64,000 bases of DNA from Marinomonas profundimaris (GCF_000508165.1 NZ_AYOZ01000001.1:1-64000), one strand, 5' to 3'; numbered from the stretch's first letter, positions 31,704 to 41,301 are shown. Numbers and translations: made by a program. The notes: generated from the sequence alone by a model not told the origin.

Positions 31704-32195
31704 TTACGCGAGTGCTTTGGCGCTTTCTGTCAATCGAATGGATTGGTCGCACGCGTTCGCAAGCTCAACGCCTTTCTTAATGAAATGACGGCTAAAGTAT
31801 TCTTTGTGCTCATCATGTTCATGGAAATTATGAGGTGTCAAAACCGCGGTTAAAACAGGAACTTCTGTTTCTAGCTGAACCTGCATTAATGCGTTACAAA
31901 CCGCTTGCGCGACGAAGTCGTGACGGTAAATTCCGCCATCAACAACCAACGCGGTGCCAGCGATAGCAGAATAAAGCCCACTTTTTGCAAGCAGCTTTGC
32001 TTGCAGTGGAATTTCATAACCACCGGGTACAGGAATAACGTCAATTAATGCGGCATCGTAGCCACGAGAAATTAATTCTTTTTTAAAGCTTTCCACACAA
32101 TTTAGAACGATGTCTTCGTGCCAAGAAGCATGAAGTATCGCAATACGTTTTGTGGATGGTGTGAAATCAATGTGATTCGTTGAGCTCTGATTCAT
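31704..32195 (-). CDS. ribH: 6,7-dimethyl-8-ribityllumazine synthase, type II (RibH2-like)
   Basis: Makes the riboflavin precursor lumazine. At 163 residues it resembles Brucella RibH2 rather than the usual icosahedral RibH: shared stretches include VDGGIYRHDFVAQAV, MQVQLETEVPVL and LTPHNFHEHDEH. Type II enzymes form decamers. An FMN riboswitch and a strong promoter lie in its leader, so it should be made when FMN is low. No other rib gene is adjacent, so a standard riboflavin operon presumably lies elsewhere. Confidence 0.92.
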   Translation of the reverse strand: MNQSSTNHIDFTPSTKRIAILHASWHEDIVLNCVESFKKELISRGYDAALIDVIPVPGGYEIPLQAKLLAKSGLYSAIAGTALVVDGGIYRHDFVAQAVCNALMQVQLETEVPVLTAVLTPHNFHEHDEHKEYFSRHFIKKGVELANACDQSIRLTESAKALA

Positions 32196-32278
32196 TGTAA
32201 AATCCTATAAATATAAGGTGAATCAGGGCGAACGGGCAGGCAAATACACCATAAAATATGGCATACCTTAAATAAGAC

Positions 32279-32294
32279 GTCGTAAAAATACGAC
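32279..32294 (-). other. Small hairpin in ribH leader after the riboswitch
   Basis: Perfect 6-bp stem (GTCGTA with TACGAC) with a four-base loop. It could be part of the expression platform; no good T-run follows on the minus strand. Confidence 0.35.
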
Positions 32295-32319
32295 ACCATT
32301 AGAGGTCTTGTCTGACGCG

Positions 32320-32460
<141 letters not shown>

Positions 32461-32734
32461 ACGAAGTCGGATAAATCCGACAGGGGGAATATACTTGCTT
32501 TTGTAATCGCCTGTCAAAGCGAGCTTTGTCTTGAAATGAGGGATCTTTGTGCAAGCTTTCCTTAATCTAAGCAAGTTAGAGATATTGTGTTGTTTCTGGT
32601 AACAAAAAGTAACAATAACTGTGCTTACTGAGTGGAGCTGTTTCACTGGCTTGATATAAGATATAGCGTCAAAATTGTGTTGTTTATCGTATTTTTTTGA
32701 AACGTAAACAGATTGGAAAGTGGTTTGAAATGGA
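32461..32734. other. Region upstream of the FMN riboswitch
   Basis: Holds the ribH promoter and, near its predicted start site, a perfect hairpin (GTCGGAT-AA-ATCCGAC, 32466-32481). The rest, up to the lipoprotein gene, is AT-rich and shows no other structure. Confidence 0.5.
32488..32517 (-). promoter_or_regulatory. ribH promoter
   Basis: On the minus strand, consensus TTGACA (32517-32512) and TATATT (32493-32488) are separated by 18 bases. Transcription would begin near 32481, just before the RFN element. Confidence 0.75.
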
Positions 32735-33115
32735 ATGGAGTCTCAGATAGTGCGTATTCAAAAGTGTTTTTTACGGAATGTATTTTCAGGTTTTGCTGTG
32801 CTGAGCCTGGTTGCCTGTAGTTCAGTGAATCAAGACGCGGCTTTGGACGATAAAGTTTATGAAGTAGACAATGTCGAGCAAACCAATTCCGCTGTTTATC
32901 GTTGTGATAACACCCCAGTAAATATCTACTTTCATGCTGAGCAAGCTCAATTGTCTTGGCACGACAAAACGTATGTGCTTACTCATGCCGTCAGTGCATC
33001 TGGTGTATTCTATTTAGGTGAAGAGCTGTCTTTTTGGATTCATGGTGACGATGCGGAATTAGAGTTCAATGGCATGGAAAAAAGTCACTGCCACCTACTG
33101 CGTGTTGAGTCTTAG
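32735..33115 (+). CDS. MliC-family lipoprotein, putative C-type lysozyme inhibitor
   Basis: A 126-residue lipoprotein (lipobox LVAC-SS, Cys at 28). Residues 54-122 resemble MliC: a YRCDNTPVNIYF start, SASGVFYLGEELSFWIHGDD as the conserved loop, and a Cys pair (Cys56 and Cys118 approximately) that could form a disulfide. Members bind vertebrate-type lysozyme in the envelope. A GTG start at 32750, with GGAG upstream, is a shorter and equally plausible start. It ends at a clear terminator. Confidence 0.8.
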   Translation: MESQIVRIQKCFLRNVFSGFAVLSLVACSSVNQDAALDDKVYEVDNVEQTNSAVYRCDNTPVNIYFHAEQAQLSWHDKTYVLTHAVSASGVFYLGEELSFWIHGDDAELEFNGMEKSHCHLLRVES

Positions 33116-33128
33116 CCTTTTCTACCTG

Positions 33129-33159
33129 AACACCACTCATTTTAAATAGTGGTGTTTTC
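33129..33159 (+). terminator. Terminator after the MliC-like gene
   Basis: Perfect 9-bp stem AACACCACT with AGTGGTGTT, followed by a short T-run. It separates this gene from the cobalamin operon. Confidence 0.8.
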
Positions 33160-33235
33160 ATCCCGTCAAATTTGCAATCCGTGTACAATGGCGTCATTCG
33201 CGCATTGTGGCGCTTGATTTGATTGTAGAGATGAC

Positions 33236-34012
33236 ATGAGCAAGTTATTTGTAATGGGCATGGGGCCTGGCGATTTAGGTTTGGTGGCACCCAACGCGAC
33301 CAAAGCACTGGCGGTATGCAGCGACTGGGTGGCTTACGGTTACTATCTGGATTTACTGGGCGAATTAAGTGAAGGAAAAACCTTTCATAACCTTCCTCTC
33401 GGTGAAGAAATTGGTCGCGCACGCCTAGCGTTAACTTTAGCGGCACAAGGCAAAGAAACTGCGTTAATCTCCAGTGGCGATATCGGTATTTATGCCATGG
33501 CGACCTTGGTCTTTGAATTGCTTGATTTGCAATTACAGGGCAAAGAAAATCATCCGGAATGGCTCGATGTCGACATTGAAGTCATTCCCGGTATTTCGGC
33601 GATGCAAGCTGGCGCGAGCCGTGTCGGCGCGATGCTTGGCCACGATTTCTGTACTATTTCCCTTTCTGACTTACTCACCCCGTGGGAAACCATCGATAAG
33701 CGTCTTCATGCTTGTGGCGCGGGCGATTTTGTCGTGTCCTTTTATAATCCCGTATCGAAAAAACGTGACTGGCAACTTAACCACGCCCGTGATGTCCTAT
33801 TGCAATATCGTCCTGCTAGCACACCGGTCATGATTGGCCGTCAACTAACGCGACCAGAAGAAGACATTACCTTTACGACGTTGGGTGAATTAAACGCAAA
33901 AGACGTCGATATGTTTACCATGGTGAGCGTTGGGAACTCCGACACCAAACACATTGTAAATGGTGAAAAAGAGTGGATTTACACACCTCGCGGTTACTCT
34001 AAAAAGCTATAA
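33236..34012 (+). CDS. cobJ: Precorrin-3B C17-methyltransferase
   Basis: SAM-dependent ring-contraction methyltransferase of the corrin pathway, 258 residues. The tetrapyrrole-methylase fold is seen in GMGPGDLGLVAPNATKAL, ISSGDIGIYAMATLVFEL and VIPGISAMQAGASRVGAML. The shape matches CobJ/CbiH. It is first in the run cobJ-cobM-cobW-cobN-cbiX. The preceding 75 bases carry no cobalamin riboswitch. Confidence 0.93.
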   Translation: MSKLFVMGMGPGDLGLVAPNATKALAVCSDWVAYGYYLDLLGELSEGKTFHNLPLGEEIGRARLALTLAAQGKETALISSGDIGIYAMATLVFELLDLQLQGKENHPEWLDVDIEVIPGISAMQAGASRVGAMLGHDFCTISLSDLLTPWETIDKRLHACGAGDFVVSFYNPVSKKRDWQLNHARDVLLQYRPASTPVMIGRQLTRPEEDITFTTLGELNAKDVDMFTMVSVGNSDTKHIVNGEKEWIYTPRGYSKKL

Positions 34013-34055
34013 GCCTTCATGGGCAAGTCTTCAAAAACATGATTAAGAGAACGAT

Positions 34056-34832
34056 ATGACTGTTTATTTTATTGGCGCAGGGCCAGGTGATCCAGATTTG
34101 ATGACGATCAAAGCGGTCAAAACGATGGCGCGTTGCCCCGTTGTTTTGTATGCCGGTTCTTTGATCCCGACTCAAGTGATCGACAGCGTGCGTGATTCTG
34201 CCGAAGCGATTTACGACACCGCTGAAATGAATCTAGATGAAACCACCGCAGTGATCGAAAAGGCCGCTAAAGAAGGCAAAGACGTCGCGCGTTTACAGTG
34301 TGGTGACCCTGCGTTATACGGTGCGATTGGCGAACAAATACGTCGAATCGAAGCGTTAGGCATCGATTACGAAGTGATTCCTGGTGTCAGTGCGGTTGCG
34401 GCCTCGGCGGCGATGCTGAAGAAAGAACTGACGTTGTCTGGTGTTTCCCAAACCGTGATCATGACGCGTTATGAAGGGAAAACCCCGTTCCCTGAGCGAG
34501 AGCGTTTACCGGCATTAGCGGAAAGTGGTGCGACGTTGGCGATTCATCTTGGCGTTACTCGCATTCATAAAATTGTCGAAGAACTGATTCCCCATTACGG
34601 TGAAAATTGCCCCGTGGCAGTGTGCTATCGCACCAGTTGGCCAGATCAAGATTATGTGGTCGGCACCTTGGCGGACATCGTCGCTAAAGTCAGAGAGAAA
34701 AAGTTCACTCGCACCAGTTTGATTTTGGTCGGTAAAGTCTTAGACACAGATGACTTTGCGGATTCCTATTTATACGATAAAAGCCAAGCGCACATCTTTC
34801 GTCCGATACACAAACCTAAAAAGCAGGATTAA
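34056..34832 (+). CDS. cobM: Precorrin-4 C11-methyltransferase
   Basis: SAM-dependent methyltransferase of the corrin pathway, 258 residues. Motifs: FIGAGPGDPDLMTIKAV, QCGDPALYGAIGEQ, VIPGVSAVAASAAML and IMTRYEGKTPFPERE, the last being a CobM/CbiF hallmark. It precedes cobW with a two-base gap. Together with CobJ it covers consecutive methylations; CobI, CobF, CobL and CobK are not in the window. Confidence 0.95.
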   Translation: MTVYFIGAGPGDPDLMTIKAVKTMARCPVVLYAGSLIPTQVIDSVRDSAEAIYDTAEMNLDETTAVIEKAAKEGKDVARLQCGDPALYGAIGEQIRRIEALGIDYEVIPGVSAVAASAAMLKKELTLSGVSQTVIMTRYEGKTPFPERERLPALAESGATLAIHLGVTRIHKIVEELIPHYGENCPVAVCYRTSWPDQDYVVGTLADIVAKVREKKFTRTSLILVGKVLDTDDFADSYLYDKSQAHIFRPIHKPKKQD

Positions 34833-34834
34833 TC

Positions 34835-35914
34835 ATGCAACTTAATAAGATACCAACAACGATCGTGACGGGCTTTTTAGGAAGCGGTAAAACCACCTTA
34901 CTTTCTAATGTATTAAAGCAAGCCGCAGGAAAGCGCATCGCCGTCATTGTGAACGAATTTGGCGAGCTAGATATCGACTCTGATCTATTGCGCTCTTGCC
35001 CATTGGATTGTCCAGAAGGCGAAGAAAGTAGCCAACGCAGTGACGATGGTTTTTACGAATTGGCCAATGGTTGTATTTGCTGCACAGTAGAAGAAGAGTT
35101 TTTACCCGTGATGGAACAGCTCGTGGCTCGTCGTGGCGATATCGATCATATTTTGATTGAAACCAGTGGTTTGGCGTTGCCTAAACCGTTAGTACAAGCC
35201 TTCAACTGGCCGGGAATAAAAGAATATTGCACGGTAGACGCTGTGATTACCGTGGTGGATGGCGAGGCCGTTGCCGCAGGGCGTTTTGCGCACGACGAAG
35301 AGAAAGTTCAAGCGCAGCGTGAAGCGGATGAAAGCCTTGATCACGACCCAAGTTTGCAAGAATTACTCGACGATCAGTTGAGTGCTGCTGACTTAGTGGT
35401 TGTAACGAAAAATGATTTATTAGACGAAGCCGCGCGCGCTCGAGTGCAAGCCATCATTGCCCATGAAGTACCTAGCACCGTGAAAACAGTCTACATAGAA
35501 AATGGTGAAGCCGCTCTGGATGTTCTTCTTGGCATCGATGCCGCAACAGAAAGTCGTATTGACGACGTGCATAATCACCACGATCATCACCATGCTCACG
35601 GCGCTCATCACGATCATGCTCATGATCACTTTGATTCGTTCGTTGTGACGCTCGGTGAAGTGCAATCGGATCTTTTGCAAGAAACACTTTCTCAGTTGGT
35701 TGAAGAGCACAATATCTTTCGTGTGAAGGGCTTTGCCGCTGTACACGGTAAACCGATGCGTCAGGTTTTTCAGGTTGTTGGTACTCGTTTGGATCGTTAT
35801 TTCGATCGTTTATGGGCCGCCGATGAAATTCGTAAAACCCAATTGGTCTTTATCGGAAAAGGTATTTCGCAGCCGCAAATCGAAGGCATTTTGAACGATG
35901 CGTTGAGCGCCTAA
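34835..35914 (+). CDS. cobW: CobW GTPase, cobalt metallochaperone
   Basis: G3E-family GTPase thought to load cobalt in the aerobic cobalamin pathway. It has 359 residues. Walker A is GFLGSGKTTLL, and the metal-binding motif is GCICCTVEEE (Cys-x-Cys-Cys). A His-rich segment at about 247-268 (HNHHDHHHAHGAHHDHAHDH) is a likely metal store, followed by a C-terminal CobW domain. Its place beside cobN supports a cobalt role rather than zinc. Confidence 0.93.
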   Translation: MQLNKIPTTIVTGFLGSGKTTLLSNVLKQAAGKRIAVIVNEFGELDIDSDLLRSCPLDCPEGEESSQRSDDGFYELANGCICCTVEEEFLPVMEQLVARRGDIDHILIETSGLALPKPLVQAFNWPGIKEYCTVDAVITVVDGEAVAAGRFAHDEEKVQAQREADESLDHDPSLQELLDDQLSAADLVVVTKNDLLDEAARARVQAIIAHEVPSTVKTVYIENGEAALDVLLGIDAATESRIDDVHNHHDHHHAHGAHHDHAHDHFDSFVVTLGEVQSDLLQETLSQLVEEHNIFRVKGFAAVHGKPMRQVFQVVGTRLDRYFDRLWAADEIRKTQLVFIGKGISQPQIEGILNDALSA

Positions 35915-35944
35915 TTTCTGAGCCAATTGAGAGAGGAGAAATAA

Positions 35945-38900
35945 GTGCATTTGCTGGCGGCCAAACCAGGGGGATTTGTTGACGATGAAGGCATTGTCGA
36001 TCTAGGACAAACCCCTGCAGACATTGTAATTTTGGCCGCGGCGGATTCTGTATTAGGCGCGTTAGGCAGCGCACTTGATCAGTTGTTTTCTTCTCGCCAT
36101 TGCTCCCATGATGCTTCTCTGGAAGTTAGTGACAGCAACCGATTACCGAGTGTTCGTCTTGCTAATTGGATGCAGTTGGCAAAACCAGCGGCTTATGATT
36201 TGTACGAACATAAGGTGCTAGAACACGCTAAGGTGGTGGTCGTTTCTTTACTGGGTGGCGAGCATTATTGGTCGTACGGTTTTCAGCAGTTGCAAGCCTG
36301 GTCGAAAGCCAAAAAAGGCCGTACGTTAATCGTCGTGCCTGGCGATGACACACCGGATCCGGCTTTGATGAGCGCGTCTAATTGCGATATGGAAGATGCC
36401 CACAGAGTATGGCGCTATTTTCGTGAAAGCGGTCAGCGAAACAGTGAGCAATTTTTTCGATTTCTTGCCGCGCAATTTTTTCAAAAAAATATCGAATGGC
36501 AAGAACCCGCCCCGTTGCCCAGCGCGCTTATTTACTTTCCAGGCAATAAATCAAATCAACGTCAGGCTTCTAGTTTAAGTGAATGGCAAGCGCATTATCA
36601 GACGGCGCTGTCTTATTCAGCGGATGCAAAGGCTCAACCTGTTGTGCTGGTGGTGTTTTACCGTTCGCATTTACAAAGTGGCAATACCGCCATGTTCGAT
36701 GGCTTGTTAGACATCATCGAACAAGAAGGTCTTGTTCCTTTGGCCGTTGCTGTAAGTTCCTTAAAAGACGATGTGTCAGTGGGCTTGATCGAATCCCTTG
36801 CGGAGCAAACGAACGCCAGTGTGATATTGAACACCACAGGCTTCGCTGCGAACCGAGTCGGCAGCCCAGACCTCGCGTCTGAGCCAACCGATTTTCAGTC
36901 GGCTTTTACTTCCCCCATTCCTGTTTTACAGCTTATTTTATCGGGCAGTACGCAAGACGACTGGCAAGAACAGACACAAGGATTACGCAGCCGAGATGTG
37001 GCGATGCAAATCGTCTTGCCAGAAATGGACGGTCGAATCATTACTCGCGCAGTCAGTTTTAAAGCCCTCAGTCATTACAACGAAGTCGCGCAAGTGGATT
37101 TGGTGCGTTACGAACTTCACCCAGAACGGGCTCGATTTGTGGCGCAATTGGCGAAGCGTTATGTCAATTTAGCGAGTAAGCCGAATGCTGAAAAGCGCAT
37201 CGCATTTGTATTGGCCAACTACCCAACCAAAGACGGCCGAATTGGCAACGGCGTAGGCTTGGACACACCCGCGTCGACGGTGAATTTACTCAAAGCGCTA
37301 AAAAATGCAGGTTACCCAATTAGCGATATTCCCGAGCACGGCAACGCATTAATTGAGGCGTTATTGGGGGCGGTGACAAACAACCCAAATACCTTACATG
37401 AGCGTGGCTGCTGGCAAAGTCTCGCCTTAGAAGACTATCTTGAACATTTCTATCAGTTACCGTTGGAATGCCAGAATGCGGTTTGGGATCGTTGGGGGCC
37501 GCCAGAAGACGATCATAAATGCCGAGAACAAGGCGGTCAGCGACGCATCATGCTGGCGGGCATTCGTCTTGGCGAAACCTTCATTGGTATTCAGCCGGCA
37601 CGCGGGTTTAATCTCGACCTTGCGGCGAACTATCACGATCCTGATTTGATTCCGCCACACAGTTATTTGGCGTTCTACTTTTGGCTGCGCCATGTTTATC
37701 AAGTTGATGCTTTTGTACACGTTGGCAAACATGGCAACCTTGAATGGTTACCGGGCAAAGGCACGGCGTTGTCGGAGTCTTGCTGGCCCGACATTGCGCT
37801 TGGGCCAATGCCGAATTTTTACCCTTTTATTGTTAATGATCCGGGTGAAGGCGCACAAGCCAAGCGCCGAACGCAGGCGACCATTATTGATCATCTTATG
37901 CCGCCAATGACGCGAGCCGAAACTTACGGTGATATGGCCGATTTGGAAAACCTAGTCGACGAATATTATCAAGCCATGGGCATGGATGTGCGTCGCGAAA
38001 CGTGGTTGCGTGAGCAAATTCTCAAAAAAGTCCAAGAATCCCATTTGTTAGAAGAGCTCACTGGTGTTGAAGTCAGTAATGATGATTCTGTGCTAGAAGG
38101 ATTAGACACCTATTTGTGCGAAATCAAAGAAGCGCAAATTCGCCACGGCTTACATCGTCTTGGGGAATTACCAGAAGACGACAAACTGGCCGATACGCTG
38201 GTGGCCTTGCTGCGTTTACCTCGTGGTAGCGAGACATCAAGCCAAGGTATTTTGCATGCCTTGGTGAAAGACTTTGGATTGAAGCAAGATGACTTTGACC
38301 CGATGCAAAGTGTTCGAACAGCTTGGCTTGGAATCAAACCTGAGCCGTTAGCCTTGGTGAGCGAGGTGGACTGGCGAACCCATGCGGACACCAAAGAACG
38401 GCTCGAATTATTCGCCAAAAGCATGGCGCAGACGTATTTGATTCAAAGTCATTCTACGGCTGAATTGGCTAAGGCGTTTCCGCAAACGGCGGTGCTTTTG
38501 TCTCACGCTAAAAAGACCTTGATGCTGGCGTTGGAAAAAAGTGCAGAAGATGAGATTCAAGCATTGCTAATCGGTTTGGCGGGCGGCTTTATTCCACCGG
38601 GACCGAGTGGTGCGCCAACTCGTGGACGTTTGGATACCTTGCCCACTGGTCGCAATTTCTTCTCGGTGGATAATCGGGCGATTCCATCGCCTGCTGCGTG
38701 GGCGATTGGACAACAATCTGCTGACGCGTTGATCCAGCGCCACTTGCAAGAACACGGCGATTATCCAAAAGATTTGGGCCTGTCTGTGTGGGGCACCGCG
38801 ACCATGCGAACCGGTGGCGATGACATTGCGCAAGCGTTTGCCTTGATGGGCGTTCGACCTATTTGGGCACCGGGCTCGAACCGAGTGACGGACTTTGAAA

Positions 38901-39868
38901 TACTGTCTTGCATGCAGTTGGGTCGTCCTCGGGTTGATGTGACGTTGCGTGTATCGGGGTTTTTCCGGGATGCGTTTGCCAATGTAATGCGGCTTTATGA
39001 CGCGGCGGTACAAGCCATTGCGGACTACGCTGAACCGGGAAATGGCAATACGATTCGTGCAAATGTCCAAGCGAGAAAACACACCTTGCTTGAGCAAGGA
39101 ATGGACGAAGAGCAGGCCAGTCGTCAAGCGTCCTATCGCGTGTTTGGCAGCAAACCCGGTGCGTACGGAGCAGGCTTACAAGGTTTAATCGATGAACGTT
39201 GTTGGGACACCAAGGCTGATTTGGCCGAAGCATATGTTAATTGGGGTGGTTACGCCTACGATGGCAATACGTATAACGGCGAGCAAGATGGTGTTGAAGC
39301 GAAAACAGCTTTTATAGAGCGTTTGTCAAAACTGGATGCAGTGGTGCAAAACCAAGACAATCGCGAGCACGATATTTTAGACTCGGACGATTATTATCAG
39401 TTCCAAGGCGGCATGACCAATGCTGTTACTGAGTTTAGTGGGCAAGCGCCGAGTGTGTATCATAGCGATCATTCGAACCCGAGTTCACCGAAAATTCGCA
39501 CGCTGAAAGAAGAGTTGAATCGCGTAATTCGCTCACGGGTTTTGAATCCAAAATGGATCGACGCTATGCAAGAGCATGGTTACAAAGGGGCGTTTGAAAT
39601 GACCGCCACGATTGATTATTTGTTTGCTTATGATGCGACGACGGACTTGGTCGCCGATTATCAGTACGAACAGGTGACAGATCGTTTGTTACTTGACCCA
39701 GACAATCAGGCCTTTATGCGCGATAATAACCCTCACGCGTTGGAAGAAATGGGCGAGCGCCTGTTAGAGGCGATTCAACGAGGAATGTGGCAAAATGCCG
39801 AGACGCACCGAGCGCAAATTCAATCCTTGTTGCTTGATTTAGATCAGCAACAAGAACAAGGTCAGTAA
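35945..39868 (+). CDS. cobN: Cobaltochelatase subunit CobN
   Basis: Large subunit of the ATP-dependent CobNST complex that puts cobalt into hydrogenobyrinic acid a,c-diamide. It has 1307 residues. The start is GTG at 35945 with GAGGAG upstream. The CobN/Mg-chelatase region includes NYPTKDGRIGNGVGLDTPAS, FVHVGKHGNLEWLPGKG, GLAGGFIPPGPSGAPTRGR and FRDAFANVMRLYD. The partners CobS and CobT are not in this window. A weak hairpin (39894-39916) follows. Confidence 0.95.
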   Translation: MHLLAAKPGGFVDDEGIVDLGQTPADIVILAAADSVLGALGSALDQLFSSRHCSHDASLEVSDSNRLPSVRLANWMQLAKPAAYDLYEHKVLEHAKVVVVSLLGGEHYWSYGFQQLQAWSKAKKGRTLIVVPGDDTPDPALMSASNCDMEDAHRVWRYFRESGQRNSEQFFRFLAAQFFQKNIEWQEPAPLPSALIYFPGNKSNQRQASSLSEWQAHYQTALSYSADAKAQPVVLVVFYRSHLQSGNTAMFDGLLDIIEQEGLVPLAVAVSSLKDDVSVGLIESLAEQTNASVILNTTGFAANRVGSPDLASEPTDFQSAFTSPIPVLQLILSGSTQDDWQEQTQGLRSRDVAMQIVLPEMDGRIITRAVSFKALSHYNEVAQVDLVRYELHPERARFVAQLAKRYVNLASKPNAEKRIAFVLANYPTKDGRIGNGVGLDTPASTVNLLKALKNAGYPISDIPEHGNALIEALLGAVTNNPNTLHERGCWQSLALEDYLEHFYQLPLECQNAVWDRWGPPEDDHKCREQGGQRRIMLAGIRLGETFIGIQPARGFNLDLAANYHDPDLIPPHSYLAFYFWLRHVYQVDAFVHVGKHGNLEWLPGKGTALSESCWPDIALGPMPNFYPFIVNDPGEGAQAKRRTQATIIDHLMPPMTRAETYGDMADLENLVDEYYQAMGMDVRRETWLREQILKKVQESHLLEELTGVEVSNDDSVLEGLDTYLCEIKEAQIRHGLHRLGELPEDDKLADTLVALLRLPRGSETSSQGILHALVKDFGLKQDDFDPMQSVRTAWLGIKPEPLALVSEVDWRTHADTKERLELFAKSMAQTYLIQSHSTAELAKAFPQTAVLLSHAKKTLMLALEKSAEDEIQALLIGLAGGFIPPGPSGAPTRGRLDTLPTGRNFFSVDNRAIPSPAAWAIGQQSADALIQRHLQEHGDYPKDLGLSVWGTATMRTGGDDIAQAFALMGVRPIWAPGSNRVTDFEILSCMQLGRPRVDVTLRVSGFFRDAFANVMRLYDAAVQAIADYAEPGNGNTIRANVQARKHTLLEQGMDEEQASRQASYRVFGSKPGAYGAGLQGLIDERCWDTKADLAEAYVNWGGYAYDGNTYNGEQDGVEAKTAFIERLSKLDAVVQNQDNREHDILDSDDYYQFQGGMTNAVTEFSGQAPSVYHSDHSNPSSPKIRTLKEELNRVIRSRVLNPKWIDAMQEHGYKGAFEMTATIDYLFAYDATTDLVADYQYEQVTDRLLLDPDNQAFMRDNNPHALEEMGERLLEAIQRGMWQNAETHRAQIQSLLLDLDQQQEQGQ

Positions 39869-39893
39869 TCTACCATCAGTGATTGAGACACAG

Positions 39894-39916
39894 AAAACTT
39901 GGGCAGAAGTTTTTTG
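39894..39916 (+). other. AT-rich hairpin between cobN and cbiX
   Basis: AAAACTT and AAGTTTT arms with a GGGCAG loop, followed by TT. It has terminator form but is AT-rich and weak, so partial read-through is expected. Confidence 0.35.
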
Positions 39917-39968
39917 ATCATTTAGTGAATGACGGACGACAGTCAGAGTCGACAAAAAGAGAGAAACA

Positions 39969-41186
39969 ATGAGCAATACAAAAGCAGCCAAAAAACAGGG
40001 CATTATGATTTGTGGTCACGGAAGCCGTGACAAAGACGCAGAGCGTGAGTTTGGTTTAGTGGCGAAAGGGTTAAAAGAGCGTTTTCCTGAACTGCCTGTT
40101 GAATATGGTTTTCTAGAATTTTCGGCCCCTAATATACACATGGGCTTAAACAGTTTATTGAGCCAAGGTGTGGAAGAAATCTACGCGGTTCCTGGTATGC
40201 TGTTCGCGGCAACCCACGCTAAAAATGACATTCCTTCTGTGCTGACCACGTACGAAGAAAAAAACTCAGGCTTACACATTACGTATGGCCGAGAGTTAGG
40301 TTTGCAGGACGACATGATCGATGCTTTTCAAGCGCGCATCTACGAATCGCTTGGACTTGATCCTGCTAACCCACCAGAAAACCTCTATGACACGCTGTTG
40401 GTTGTCGTCGGTCGTGGTACGTCGGACACATCGGCCAATGCCGAAGCCGCAAAATTGACGCGTATCGTTAGTGAAAACATGGGTTTTGGGTGGTCGGATA
40501 CCGTGTATTCTGGCGTGACTTATCCGTCGGTGGGCGTGGGATTAGAAAACCTCATGAAGTTGGGGTACAAGCGCATTGTTGTTGCGCCGTATTTCTTATT
40601 CACGGGCCGATTGATTAAGCGTATTCAAGGTTATGTCGATAAAGTCGCACAAGCGAATCCTACGATTGAGTTTATTCAAACGCCGTATTTGAGCGATCAC
40701 CCACGTGTGATCGATGCCTTTCAGCACCGTGTAGAAGAGATCATGCAGGGCGAATTGCAAACGGGCGAAGAAACCCTGATGAGTTCGTTCAAGCGTCGTC
40801 TGGCGGCGGGCGAAGTGGATGTACATCATCATCATGCGGAATTTGTTGATCCACAAGACGATACGCAAGGATTGTCTGACTTTGACCTCAAACACGCGGT
40901 CGTGTCGACAGGCGATGCTTCTCACTCTTCCGTTTTGAAACCGCATGCACATGATCATGGGCATTCTCACAGCCACAATCATGCACATGGGCACTCGCAT
41001 GACCATTCCCATGGGCATAGTCATGGTGTTTACAAGCATATTGGTCACCCAATGGGGCCAAGAACCATGATTGGCGAAGGCATTTGTTGTTGTTTCATGG
41101 GGCAGTTTACCGATGAGATTTTAGAAGAAGAAAAATCGAAGATCGAAGGGGATTGCACAAAAACCGCCTTTGCTCATCGAAAATAA
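39969..41186 (+). CDS. cbiX: CbiX-type sirohydrochlorin cobaltochelatase, long form, with His-rich tract
   Basis: Class II chelatase of 405 residues. It is built of two CbiX-like halves (CGHGSRDKDAEREFG at the N-terminus, VVVGRGTSDTSANAEAA at about 138). A His-rich tract spans about 325-360 (HDHGHSHSHNHAHGHSH), and a cysteine cluster follows (ICCCFMGQF, later DC). Long CbiX proteins bind a 4Fe-4S cluster near such cysteines. CbiX inserts cobalt early, unlike CobN next door. It may instead serve as a cobalt chaperone or make siroheme-type products. Confidence 0.88.
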   Translation: MSNTKAAKKQGIMICGHGSRDKDAEREFGLVAKGLKERFPELPVEYGFLEFSAPNIHMGLNSLLSQGVEEIYAVPGMLFAATHAKNDIPSVLTTYEEKNSGLHITYGRELGLQDDMIDAFQARIYESLGLDPANPPENLYDTLLVVVGRGTSDTSANAEAAKLTRIVSENMGFGWSDTVYSGVTYPSVGVGLENLMKLGYKRIVVAPYFLFTGRLIKRIQGYVDKVAQANPTIEFIQTPYLSDHPRVIDAFQHRVEEIMQGELQTGEETLMSSFKRRLAAGEVDVHHHHAEFVDPQDDTQGLSDFDLKHAVVSTGDASHSSVLKPHAHDHGHSHSHNHAHGHSHDHSHGHSHGVYKHIGHPMGPRTMIGEGICCCFMGQFTDEILEEEKSKIEGDCTKTAFAHRK

Positions 41187-41301
41187 ACAATGCGTTTTTT
41201 GTTGAATGCGTAACTCTTGGCTCGACGGGCTGGATTCTGGTGATTATTTAGCTTCTAATGCAAGGGCTAACTCTGAACGCGAATATTGACCGATACAACA
41301 T

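Noticed and set aside
33172..33189. TTGCAA...TACAAT as a cobJ promoter
   Set aside because: The spacer is only six bases; it cannot serve as a sigma-70 pair.
35573..35636. Repeated CATGATCATCAC-like bases in cobW and cbiX suggesting a tandem DNA repeat
   Set aside because: The pattern follows from His/Asp codons in a coding frame with varied third bases; it is not a DNA repeat or CRISPR.
38567..39127. Long minus-strand open frame inside cobN
   Set aside because: Low-complexity, Arg-rich translation typical of an antisense shadow; cobN coding is continuous there.
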